Shown here one piece after another: positions 1 to 11,400 of a DNA stretch of 64,000 nt. The stretch comes from Tyto alba (Eukaryota; Chordata; Aves; Strigiformes; Tytonidae). Under the pieces are notes generated by a model. It was not told where the DNA came from. It saw only the letters and a program-made list of their open reading frames with translations, and ran no database searches. Numbering within the stretch: the first letter of the stretch is position 1; each line of letters opens with the position of its first letter. The stretch covers positions 14,720,314 to 14,784,313 of the forward strand of contig NW_024881295.1 of assembly GCF_018691265.1 (NCBI RefSeq), written 5' to 3'. The translations under genes were made by a program, and so were the position numbers.

Positions 1-1524
1 CCAATTTTCAGCACATTTCTGCAGTCTGTCAGAACCTGGTTCTACAAGGAAAATAGCTTTATGCTGTTTCACTTAAAGTAGAAATAAGGATAAGATACAA
101 TGATGAAGGTACGGTGCCCATGTCCTACTGCAAGACTGCTGGAGCATGTGCCCACCCACTGCTGGCCCTTTGGAACACAGAATTAATCAGATAACAATAC
201 ATATACAGCCCTTGGCCAAGCCTTCACCTTTCAGAAACTTCAAAAATTTCCTTAAAAAATTGAGATTTTTCACAGAGGAAAAAACAGAGTGTTGTGCTTT
301 GCGCCTGGACAGCAGCCAAATGCCACGCAGCCGCTCCCCCACCCTCCCCCCACCTGGGAATGGGGAAGGAATCAGAGGGGCAAAGGGAGACTCATGGGTT
401 GATTAATTTTTGTGATTGAAGTTGATTTTATTTACTAAAAGTTAAAACAAGGAATATTGGAGAGCTAATTTATATCACTGAATAAAATTGCTTTTCATTT
501 TTTCCACTTAGACGTGATGTACTTTTAGAGAAAAATTATAGCAATGAATTTATCAGCAATTTTTCTTTAATCTCAATAAATGTATTAATTCAAGTTTCAG
601 CATGCACAAAATCTATTTTTGCAATACTATTAAAAATATTTCAAAAATATGCACTTATATTCATTCACTGGAAGAGTCTCCCCATTACGTCTTTGTTCTT
701 GAAGACTTTCAAAATTGCAACAGGCAATCCTTTACATAATATACAAAAGTATACTCTTCAAATGTTTGGAAAAGATCAGACTTTTCACATCTTCAAACCC
801 TTCAAAAGTGCCATCCAGGTCTTTAGAATAACCAAAGGGATGATTAATTAGTCCTTTTTCAACAATGGAGAAATGGACAACTTTGGACACATTTGAGTAT
901 TTACCTATTTCAAAGGATCAGTGACTGAAACGAAAAATATATCATTTCAAAATACCTAGTAACTGGCTTTCCAGCAGAAAGAAGAATTAGTATACTGTTA
1001 GAGAAACAGGGAGCTTTAAGCTCAACATGACTAGACCAAACTGTCTAGCTGTGGGAGAATCTTAGAAAGCAAAGCTTTTATTTGATACCTGGATTGTGTA
1101 ATTTCTGTGAACCGAGAATACTGCAGCCCACTCTGTGTCTATCACAAATATTCTCCTGGTTTTGGTCATTTATATTTCTTAAAGGGATAAAGAAAAAAAG
1201 AAGAATTTTCTCCTAAGAAGCTGTGCTGTAATTATTTTTATTATTTACTTCATTTATAGGCTATTGAGTGTCTTCCAGTCTATCATTAGCACTCAGTGGA
1301 AATTTTCCCCATGCATAAACAAAGCCTTATGGCAGTTAGTGCTAACTTTAGAAATCCATGAAAAATATTTTTTCTACTCATGCCAGAAAGTGTGACTTCT
1401 TTATTTATGATAGAATTATAATGATTATTATCATGATATTACCGTTACAGTCAGCTCATCTAAGTATGCAATTTTATAAACAAAAAATATATAAATGCAT
1501 TGAAATACATAACATTCAACCTCA
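1..1524. other. AT-rich intergenic flank, nothing recognised
   Basis: I see no coding exon, RNA gene or recognisable repeat here. The sequence is AT-rich with frequent stop codons in all frames, and the few open stretches are short and resemble no protein I know. It is best read as the distal upstream flank of the plus-strand gene that starts near 15 kb. Confidence 0.6.
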
Positions 1525-1527
1525 GGC

Positions 1528-1753
1528 CATAGAATCCTAGATTAATTCAGATAGGCTGCCACCTCAGCAGATCATCCAGCTCAGCCTCCTGCTAAAAGCA
1601 GGCTCAGCACTGAACACAGACCTGGTTGCCCACAGCCTTCTTCAGCTGGGTTTTAAAAGTTCACAAGGAAAGAGTCCACAACCTCTCTGGGTAGCCCTTT
1701 CCAAGGTCTGACTGACCTCAGGGTGATGTTTTTTCCTCTTTATGTCAAGCTGG
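1528..1753 (-). repeat. CR1 LINE 3' end (part of composite)
   Basis: The left end has the CATAGAATCCTAG-type terminus typical of the 3' end of CR1 read in reverse. Moving right come the CR1 hallmarks in order: a degenerate GATCATCCAGCTCAGCCTCCTGC block, a GGGTTTTAAAAGTT block, TCCACAACCTCTCTGGGTAG and the TTTTTTCCTC block. The copy is truncated in the normal LINE manner, keeping only about 225 bases of the 3' end. Its 5' limit coincides with the start of the 5S-like sequence. Confidence 0.85.
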
Positions 1754-1866
1754 AAGCTTACAGCACCCAGAGGTCTCCCATCCAAGTACTGACTTCGGGG
1801 GTCTGACCCTGCTGATCTTTGATGTCAGACAAGCTCCAATGTGTTTGGGGGTGTGTAACCACACAC
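1754..1866 (-). pseudogene. 5S rRNA pseudogene (part of composite)
   Basis: The reverse complement follows vertebrate 5S rRNA over nearly its whole length. The clearest stretch is GGTCTCCCATCCAAGTACT at 1772-1790, the exact complement of the box C region of 5S. GACCCTGCT (box A side) and TGTCAGACAAG follow, with TACAGCACCC at the 3' end of the gene. About six to nine bases of the GGTATTCCC segment are missing, and the 5' end of the gene is strongly diverged. It cannot be a functional 5S gene because the internal promoter is damaged, and no T-rich Pol III terminator remains where the sequence passes into CR1. Confidence 0.85.
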
Positions 1867-1867
1867 C

Positions 1868-1970
1868 ATGATGTGGAATAACTCAAAAATTTGGCTCTTA
1901 TCCTTACACAGGGCTATGCTAATCTCTATACTCTTCCAAGTTCAGTATATGAGTGCTAAAGTGAGCTACA
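1868..1970 (-). pseudogene. U6 snRNA pseudogene (part of composite)
   Basis: The reverse complement follows U6 spliceosomal RNA from near its 3' end to its 5' end. Recognisable blocks in plus-strand order are ATGTGGAA, AAATTTG, TATCCTTACACAGGG, ATGCTAATC, CTTCCAA, AGTATATG and GTGCTAAAGTGAGC. These correspond to the 3' stem-loop region, the ATCCTTGCGCAGGGGC and ATGCTAATC segments around the ACAGAGA and U4-pairing regions, and the 5' stem of U6. A few bases are deleted after ATGCTAATC, so the ACAGAGA region is disrupted. I estimate about three quarters identity by eye. The U6 3' end meets the 5S 5' end with almost no spacer. Confidence 0.8.
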
Positions 1971-1974
1971 ACCA

Positions 1975-4268
1975 AAGCAGTCACCTTATCTGCTCTGCAC
2001 CCCCCAACCATGGGCTAACAGACCCCATGTATTGTGCCTTAATTAGTCCACAACAAATGCAGGGGATGAAAACTACAATTATATTCTAAAACACTTAGTG
2101 TATGGGTTAATACTACCACACAATAGACTAGGTAGTCTGTAAATAAAAACATCCTTTCTGCATTTCAGTGATTGGTACAGTCATTGCAGAAAAACTTTAG
2201 AGGGAAATGTAGGACCTTGGTTTTAAAGGTGGTGTTTAACTGCAAATGTTGTTGTCTGAGACTAAGCCCACCAAACAGAAAACCTTTTAGTAAATATAAT
2301 TCAAACTCAGTCACTGAAAGATTACTGTAAACAAGGATTTCCAACACTTTTTTTAACAGATATTCCCAATTCATTGCATTGGATTGACAAAGAGTTTCAG
2401 AGTTCAAATATTAAACCAGGCAGACATAGGAGCTGAAGGTTCACCACCCCACTGCTTTTTGGAAATGCACACTCAGCCACTGCTACTGTCCTAAATAAAA
2501 GAGGGAAAGCATTTCTTGTTACGATTTGGCTACAGATTTCCAATGCTGTTCTGCTACATTCTCAGCAGTTTGAAACCCAACACCAACAAATTACAAAGAA
2601 CCCATTAATGATCTGGTCTTTTTTGTTTGTTTGTTTTCCCTATGTATTAAATGAAAATATCCAAAGAGCTTTGGTAAGGCCCCTATCTAGAAATTTCTTT
2701 CCTGTGCCAGGAGCTGGCTGGCTATCACATTTCAAAGCCTTACACTACACATGGTATGCAATGTTCCTTTTCCAATCAATTTGGAGTTCGTATGTAACAC
2801 CCATTTGTGGTTGATATAGCCGTTAAGAAATATTTCTAGAAGCCTGCATCCCTACATGCCGTCTCCTTACCTGGCACATGAGTGGAAAGACACCTGGGGG
2901 GAGTTATAAGTCTTAACAGGCAAAGGGATTAATTGCAAGAAATTAATTTTGCATAGGCAAGCTAAACTTCTTTGCTCCCTTTGTAAGAAGTGATCAGGAG
3001 ATGCTGCTGTTAAGAGTTATATGAACCAGAAGTGAAGCTCTGCAGGTGTCCTGAATTACCTGGAGGACTCCTTCATTTTCTCCACTGACAACAGTGGCAC
3101 ACAAAAAGATGAGTTCCCCTTCCTAAAATTAAAGCCCTGCAAAATCATGAATCCATAACCCCAGTTTTGGTTTAGGTTTATGGGGTAGAACTATTGCAAT
3201 GCTTCTTCCAATTTCTTTTTATTTTGAGTTATACATTTTGTTAAAATACTAAGGTTTTTCAGGCTAAATTAACACGGAAAGTAAGATTTAATGAACAGCC
3301 ATACTACTAGTGTTAGTTTTGCTCTGCAAACTTTTGATCACTTAATACAACCTTCCAATTAGTCATGTGAAAAATGAACAAAATCAGGAACACTCTTAAA
3401 AACATAGAATCAGTGTTCAACACTTGGCACTAATCAAAGAAAGGAGGAGTAAATTTGCACCCCATTAGGGAAATTTCCATGCATAAACACTGTTACCTTA
3501 AGAGCTCAGTATATTTTTTCCATAGTGTTAGTCTAACAATGTTTTGATAGTGCAAAGCTGCACCTACACCATGTTTCTCTAATTACCATTCAGAAGCAGC
3601 TCACAAGCAATTAGTTTCTTTAAATGTCTTGGTACAGTCAGTAACCAGTAACTTAATTGGTGTTTTAACATGGTAGAAGGGCTGTAAAGAGTAGATTTCT
3701 TTCTTTCTTGGAAGGCAAACATTTTTACATGGGATTACTTTCAGAGGTTATTTTTAGTTTGGACAGTTAGCAGAGTTTTGATGCTTATGAGATTAATATA
3801 AATCTGGGAAGAAGGTGCCTTAATGATGCAGATGGCACAGGGCCATGGAATGCACATGCTGCCTTAAAAAAGACATAAAAATGCATTCCTCTCACCATGG
3901 CATCCCCAGAAAACCTAAAAGGGAAAATATCTTTGTTTCATTTGAAATTCAGCCTAGGAATTCAGATTTCTAAATACAGAGTGCTAGTTTGTGCCTTTTA
4001 AGAGGTGCCACCCTGAAACCCACATTAAATAGCTGTGTGCATCTGGAGATGGTTTTTACTGAAAAGCTTATGGTTGCCAGGGCAGTAATAGTGGGGTTTA
4101 GCACTGAGGACAATAATGGACCTCCTTAAAACCAAGCTGTCTCCCCCATTCAGGCTCAAGAGAAGGAGCAATCAAGCCCTTTATGTAGCTGCAGGTGATG
4201 ATGGTGACTGCCTCAGATCTTATAATAAAGCCAGGCAGCTCATAATTCACAATTACAGTGGTAAGGTT

Positions 4269-4303
<35 letters not shown>

Positions 4304-5225
4304 ATTGTAAAAGCTGAAAGAAGACAAAACTAGGAGTTAAGAGAGACGAAGTTTCTTGGGTGAAAAGGTCTCTGGAATGACACATGTGTGAAGCTTTCCA
4401 GAACATTTCTGTTGTGGTCTGGAAAACAAACCATTGTCCATAGACCAAAACTGTGTAGAGGATTGTACCACAAATGTATGCCATTTTTACAGGTTTCTCA
4501 TCTTCTGTAAAAACAAGAATGAAAGCCACAAACCTGCCTGGTAAGGCACATACATAGAATATGAATGCCAAATTTTGAACTTACAGAGAAGAGTCTTAAG
4601 CCTCCAGCTGTGGGGAAGTCACTTCTTGGGAAACAGACTGTATAGGAATGGACCTTGAGAATTAAACCTTCAAGACTTCAGCAGTAAATAAGACTTACTT
4701 GACCAATAGTAAACAGCTCTGTCTGAGCTACCCAACTAAAATCACTTTACATTTAATAGGGGAAAAAAAAAAAAAAGGTGTGCACTAGAGTCAATGCATC
4801 TCACCAAAACAGATCACTTTGACTATGAGGGGAGATAGGATGCTGTGACCAGTCTCCAGCTAGGTGAAAAGGGTTGCTGGAGGCAGATTATATCAGCAGT
4901 AAATTGTTAGGTTGTACTGAAACACTGGAGCCTTCAAGATGCTTTCAGAGAAAGATAAAATGAACAGCCTGTTAGAGATAACTGCATGGATTGAGAAAGC
5001 TAGATCAGTAGCGTAGATTAGGTGTGTATTAAATGGCTAAAGATAGATGAAATAGCCTGCCCACTCCTAGCTGTTTTTAAGACAATATCATCAGTAGCAA
5101 TGCCCAGAATCGAGACACTAGCTACAAACACTGTCCACAACTAGGGATACTTTTTCCCATGTTCCAGTAATTGATTTACTGCATATGATCATATTGAATT
5201 CAGGCTGGACTCAGTTTGTTGTCTA
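1975..5225. other. Intergenic sequence with a poly(T) tract
   Basis: I see no supported gene or dated repeat apart from homopolymer tracts, a run of 30 T at 4273-4302 and of 14 A at 4763-4776. A 157-codon open frame crosses 4098-4571 on the minus strand, but it runs through the poly(T) tract and resembles no known family. I regard it as chance. Confidence 0.5.
4273..4302. repeat. Poly(T) tract, 30 bases
   Basis: Uninterrupted run of T. No AATAAA-type signal lies at the expected distance on the minus strand, so I cannot call it the poly(A) tail of a retrocopy. Confidence 0.9.
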
Positions 5226-5228
5226 ACT

Positions 5229-5440
5229 GAATCATGGAATGGTTTGGGTTGGAAGGGACCTTAAAGATCACCTAGTTCCAACCCCCCTGCCCCGGTCAGG
5301 GCCCCCTTCCCCCAGCCCAGGGGGCTCCCAGCCCCGTCCAACCTGGCCTTGAACCCTTCCAGGGAGGGGGCAGCCACAGCTGCTCTGGGCACCCTGGGCC
5401 AGGGTCTCACCACCCTCACAAGAAAGAAATTCTTCTTTAA
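5229..5440 (-). mobile_element. CR1 LINE, 5'-truncated copy
   Basis: This starts with GAATCATGGAATGGTTTGGG, followed by the TTGGAAGGGACCTTAAAGATCACCTAG block, which is the 3' end of an avian CR1 element read in reverse. CCAACCTGGCCTTGAACCC, a TTCCAGGGAGGGGGCAGCCACA block and CACCACCCTCACAAGAAAGAA complete the 3' untranslated region. Only about 210 bases remain, the usual 5' truncation of CR1. It is better preserved and more GC-rich than the other repeats here, so it is a comparatively young insertion. Open frames over it on both strands are by-products of its GC content. Confidence 0.93.
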
Positions 5441-5444
5441 TGTG

Positions 5445-8400
5445 AGGGAACAATACAGAGTAACCTGTAATTTTAAATACAACAAAAAACTTGTCCAGTA
5501 TAATTATATGACTAACCAGAAATGCAAAGCATCACAGACATGCATGCATATCATATGCAAGATGGATGGTGCGGGCTACCTCAGTTTGGCTGCTCACTTG
5601 AAAATATCTTATATGGAAATAGTATTTATAAAATACTGAATAACTATTCTCTGAACATTGAACTGGTATGATAAGTCAGATTAAGCATACACTAATTAAA
5701 TCACTCAAAAGATGAATACTGATTAAATTAATAATAATTTTAAACAAGAGTTGGTGTTTTCAAAAGCAACGGACAACTCTGAGTGCCTGATTTTCAGAAA
5801 ATGTGCTTATGAATTCTTCATGAATATCATGACCACTTAAAGACTTCCCAAACAGACATCAAAAAATTTGAAACGCAACTAACTGCTAACATATTTTACC
5901 AAAACTTTTAGATAAGCAAGTTATGAACTCCTATGTTAGTGCTAATATTTACAAACATTTATGCTACATTAATTGGAGTTACTTTACTGAAAAGAGATAC
6001 ACAGCCATTCTCTGCTTTGTACGTGGCACTTTCAGATATGTTGACGTCTCCTTGCCTTGTTGCGAGGACAGCAATGAACCATTGTTTCGGTGTTTCAGTC
6101 TGGAACACAACAGAAAAATCTTAGTTTTTATTTCTTTGCTACTAGGACTTTAGATTATCTCTGTTCTTAAACAGATGTAAACAGAAATCATCTTGACTGT
6201 GGAAAAAGTAGTGGTCTTTGTGTTTAAGAATACACAGTTTAGAATAAATTTAATGAACACCAGCAAAAATATTGTAAAATTTTATAACTAATCTATTTCA
6301 CTTGATGTATTCTTTCTCAGTGCCCATTTGCTGTGCACCTGTATGCATGAAGTGGCTGAAGTGCAATCTTGTGTGACGTTAAAGAAAATGTGCTATTTCA
6401 TTCCTGAGGCACAAAACTCAAGTTATAAATGAAAAAAAAATTACAATGTACCATTGTACAGGATGTTCTTTAATCATGCAAAGATATTACAGCTATGTTC
6501 ATTGCTCTAAATTACGAGTTTCCTGTAGTTTTTTTGTTTTTTTTTTTTTTTTTCTGGATAAAGCCAAATCAAAAAAGAAATTAAACTAATTTTAAGTAGT
6601 AGCTGTAAGTATTTCAAAATGAAATGTTTATTTTTTTAATCATTTGTCTGACTGGAGCACAAAACATTTAATAGATTTTTAAAAGACATTATTATTATGG
6701 ATGATACGATAGTAATTAAGGGTATAGTACAGGCATTAGTGGATAGTGTTCCTTAAGGAGTACCCTTAATTGTATTCATGCTATCCCACTATCAGTGGAT
6801 ACTGAAATAATGAGCAGCTTAAATAAACTAGCTACTGCTTAGTTAGTTAATCTCCATAATAATGACACACTGTTTTCCATGGGATTTGTGTTTATAGGAA
6901 GATGGGAAGTCTGGGTAAAGAACTAGTGACTTAATCTTAGATATTTCTTTCTGCTGTTTTAACTGCTGTTGTCTTATTGAATCCTTCAAGCTTTGCCTTC
7001 ATTTGAACAGGGAGTCCATGGGAATTTGGCATGTGCTTAAAAGATTTCTGAAATTATGGAATTACTAGTTGCAAATTGGTCGCTTTTTAAAGTCTGCTTT
7101 AAAAAGACTTATTAAAATTAGTCCTTCCAGAGTTTCTCCATCTCACAAGGACAATATGCTGAGAAATTTGGTTTTGTAACATCTGTTTGTTAACAGTGCC
7201 TTCTGTTTCATTGGAGGGTATCTCTAACTGCTTCTCTCATTCTGTCCTAACAAACTTTTTATGTTGGTGTATTAATCACTCATTTACAAATGGTGCCTAA
7301 AGGTCTTTGTTGCCAACTGAAACTTTCTGTGCACATGCACAGTCCCAGAAACCAGCTCACAGAAACTTTGATAAGTAATATGATAACAGTAATTAGTATA
7401 CAAAAGCTAGACTGATTAGCAATAATGGTTTCCAGACGAGGATCCACTAGTGCCATCACCTCATGTCCTACAGTCACAGAGCAGCATGGAAATGTTCAGT
7501 GTCTGTTACCAGCTCCAACTAGCTCCTATAATGCTGAAAGACCCGATTTCCTTCACCAGCTATGTCCTGAACAGAGAAGAGTCCAAGACTGCTTGAATTC
7601 CTTCATCACTCTACATATAAAGAATTCAGGGACGGTTCCAAAAAAAACATTTAAATGACACTAACGCATCATAGGAGTCAAGTATTTAAACAGTTGGTGG
7701 AGTTTTTTTCTTCCAGATCTTATCCTCGAATATTGTGGAGAAAATTGGCAATATAAATGTCCCATTCTCCGAAATAGCACCAAAGAGAAGAAATACACAG
7801 GTGCACATCAAGGCAAAATTACATATTTCAAGCACACACTGGAGGACGGAAGAAATCATTCAGCTGCCAACAACCCTGGGTACCTGAATCAGATTTGAGT
7901 TCACAAGGCTCATGGACAGCGGGTCATCCAGTCCTTGACTGAAAAATGTAAAATGTACTTATTACTTTTCCTTCAAGATGTTTACAAGATGTGTCACCAT
8001 CCTGTTGACATGAATTGTGCAGAGGCCATTCCAGTTGCCAAGTGTTTGCATGCACAAAAGTTGGTTCCCTACTACAACACACTCATAGTCCTGGAAGACA
8101 ACTGATGGATGTGGACAAATACTGTAAAAGCATTATTTAGTATGATCCACAGTGGTCCTAACATATTTGTAGACAAACATTTGTCAAGTTGATTTTAGGG
8201 ATTATGGCAAGGAGGAATTTTAAAGGCTAGATTTGAAGGAGAATAATGAACTCTCTTTATATTAGCTCCTCCCAAGCACAGCAGAGAGGACAGAGAAAAG
8301 TATAAAAGCACATTTCTGAATTTATACACATTAGTGGATTTTATAAACAAAATTGCTGTCTATTACACACAGGAATAGAAACTGGTGAGAAACCAATGAA

Positions 8401-11400
8401 AGGGTAAAAGTTTGTTTCTCTTCAGAAAAAATCTAATTTTCTGTTAATGCAGTAGTCTGGCTAACCTAAAATGAAGCATTTCAGTTCTGGATAGCTTAGA
8501 CAGAAAAGTCAAGAAAATTACTCTCTTGGTGACAATTCTTCACTTTCCACCCTTTTATCTTCACCCTATCTTTAGTCAGTGATATGTATAGAATGCCAAG
8601 TTGAATTTTTCCTTTTGTCAAAGACTTCTGAACCCAGCCCTCTCCAAACTCACAAGATTGTACCCTATCCATAAAAATCCTACTGCTGTGAGTCATAATG
8701 CTATCATTTATCACACTGATGTTTTTCTAAATGTAACTAAATATTCTTTGTGGCTACATTTGTCTTCATCCTAGCCACAGAGATGCAAAGTTAGCCCTTT
8801 CAGCTGGGTCTACGGATGCTCCCTGACAGCTTTGTATATCCCCATCCTGCTACCTGGCTGTGTGCAGTATTCACGCAGTACCTTGCTGTACATGTTATCG
8901 GGCCATTTTAGGAAGGACACAGGCTGACATGTCTATTTGATGTTGGCCACTGTTACATTCCCACAAAGCAGCATATTGTCATACACTTCAAGGGCAGGCA
9001 GACATGCTCTGCGCTAAGGAATAGCCCACAATCAAGATTTCCATTTCGGTGTATCTCTGAGCTCATTTAAACCCTGTCCCTGAGAATGGACTAGCATCTG
9101 AAGGGCTTGGGAAGAAGCAAGTCTGGATTTGACCAGGCATGGATAAAGATTCCTACTCAAAATCCATGACAATCTATCACTCTCCTTGATACAAGTACAG
9201 AACCGTTTTATACAACATGAAACAGCCCCGGTGAAAGACACAAGGTGTATATTCACAGATATATAAGTACTGTGATCACCTAGACATGCTCCTGTGAAAG
9301 GGCATCCCCTGTCGAGTCCACTTCTTGGATTCAGAATGGGAGATGGAAGCATGGCCTGCCGCCTCCCCCCGGCATGCCATGACGACTGGCATTACAGTGT
9401 GTTGAAAGCAGATGTTTCTCAGCCTTGCCTCTGCGAACAGACTTGTATCTCCTACATCCTAGGTCTAAATATCCTCCAAAGCCCAGGCAGCCATTCAGCT
9501 TCTTGAAGATATTAACAATGGCAGCAATTTCCCCTTCCCATTCTCTTGATTAAACAGAAGGAAGGAGGTAGAAAAAAGATGAGAGACGTAAAACTCCAGA
9601 TGTTGTCAACACCAATATCTGGTTCCACCAGAGAATTTGAACACTGCAGTAATGATGAATTATGGTGGGGTCCCTATGGCAATCCAGATTGCAATCATAA
9701 TACCACGGAGGAAGAATAAGGGCTAGCATTCATTAACATGAATAGCAAATGAATTTATGACAATTTCCACTGGTCCTTTCAAAGAACATGAATACATCTG
9801 TAAGAAATTAAGATGACACATCAGTGTAACTCATTCATTAATAAAGCCTGGTATTGCACATTTGTTGCAAAATTTGTTGCAACTGTTACCAGTGGTTTTT
9901 AATTCTATAACTGTACTTTATTAAAACCATAACACAAATCTCCCCAGCAGAAGAGTACTAGCTACTTTGCAGATTATCATGTAGGTGATTTAATTATTAG
10001 TCCAACTTTGGAGTAAAAACTGAACTTCAGTTTTAAAGCAAGTAGATATTTGATCATTATAAATATGTACGAGAGAGTTACAGTCACTCTGCTTTCTTTA
10101 GGGTTATACAGCAATTAATTTTACATTAACAAAAACCTATTAAAGGATCTTTCTCTGATCTGAGTAAGTGTGGAGGGAAAGATAACAATACCAGAAAAAC
10201 AAACCCTAAACAAGGAGCAAAACCACCAATAATGTACCAAACTGTGATGGAGTCAGTGCAGTCACTGCTGTATTCCTGTGAGTGTGGAGTCACAGCTTGC
10301 TTATTTTTAAGGGTGGGTTGTCAAGATACAACCTAGTAGATGGCACAGGTGAAAAACACAGATTAACAAAATTTATGAATTTTAACTTGGGCAATATGAA
10401 GAGTATCCACTAGCCAAGTGTTATAAAACATGAGGTTATGCTTTGCTGCTCTACTTAGCAATAGTTCCTACTGAGCTGTGCCTCTCAGCTTTGCACATGT
10501 ATCACTATTAAGTACACCTGATAAAAATCTTGCTACTGCAAGAAACCCAAGCTGTGTATTTACAAGTCTCTGTGCAAATGGGCCAAATGCCTACTGAGAC
10601 AGAAGGCTGCATTAGGACGTAGCATAGAGGCATTTGCATGTTTGAGATCCACAAAATGCTGTGAAAAGCATCCCATGTCCATCTCCAGTGCCCTGTTTTG
10701 GCATCTCAGGAAGCCAAATGGAACAGAATGTTGAAGTCCAGATTCTGCAGGCGACTCCACAGCCCACCTTCAAGCTTTAACAATGGGGAATCTGTAGCTT
10801 CCTTGGCCACTCCATTAAGGCTGTCCATGTAAGGTTAAACACAAACAAATGTTCACATGATTGTGGTCTTATTTACTGGATTAGAAATAAACACTTATTA
10901 AGTAATGAAGCCCGGATCTTAAAAATATGTATTTGATTTTTCTTCTATATAGTGAGGAAAAAGTTGAGAGAAGGAGAAGCTATAAATCCTTAGTGTACAC
11001 TCAAGAAAACCCATCATTATAAACCCAGTGTTTCATGAGCCATGAGGGAAAATAGGAGAAAATGCAATATTAATTTAAAACAGCAATACTTCATATTGAC
11101 TACAAACCAAACTAACAGCAATGTTCATCCATAATTTAATAACAAAGTTGGAATTTTTTTCACAGCACTAGATTAGCATAACTGAACAGATTTATGTACA
11201 TTGCCAAGAGCCAACACAAAAATATTTGGAAGATATTCTGTGAAAATAAATAAAACAATTCGGATGTTTCCCCGCGAACCTTTAGTAATAGCTACAAATA
11301 TTTGTGTTAACATGATATTTATTTGGTAGTTTTTCTACTAGTTATCAAGTATCATCTCAGCTCGCAGGACAGTGCTGGAAGGAAGGGCGAAAAATTAAAC

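Larger units (their letters stand above)
1528..1970 (-). mobile_element. Composite U6 snRNA - 5S rRNA - CR1 retroelement
   Basis: Three unrelated retroposed parts sit head to tail in one orientation. In sense (minus-strand) order they are a U6 snRNA copy (about 1970-1868), a 5S rRNA copy (about 1866-1754) and a CR1 LINE 3' end (about 1753-1528). Both RNA copies are close to full length, and the gaps between parts are only a few bases. CR1 encodes the reverse transcriptase of birds and reptiles. LINE enzymes of the L1 group are known to jump from their own RNA to U6, 5S and other small RNAs, leaving chimeras with the small RNA at the 5' end and the LINE at the 3' end, which is the order seen here. 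All three parts have diverged noticeably, so the insertion is old. The alternatives are an uncharacterised SINE family with this composition, or independent nested insertions, which is less likely given the shared orientation and clean junctions. Confidence 0.75.

Noticed and set aside
4098..4571. 157-codon minus-strand open frame with a poly-lysine stretch
   Set aside because: The lysines come from a 30-base homopolymer, and the rest resembles no protein family. I saw no splice or retrocopy structure to support it.
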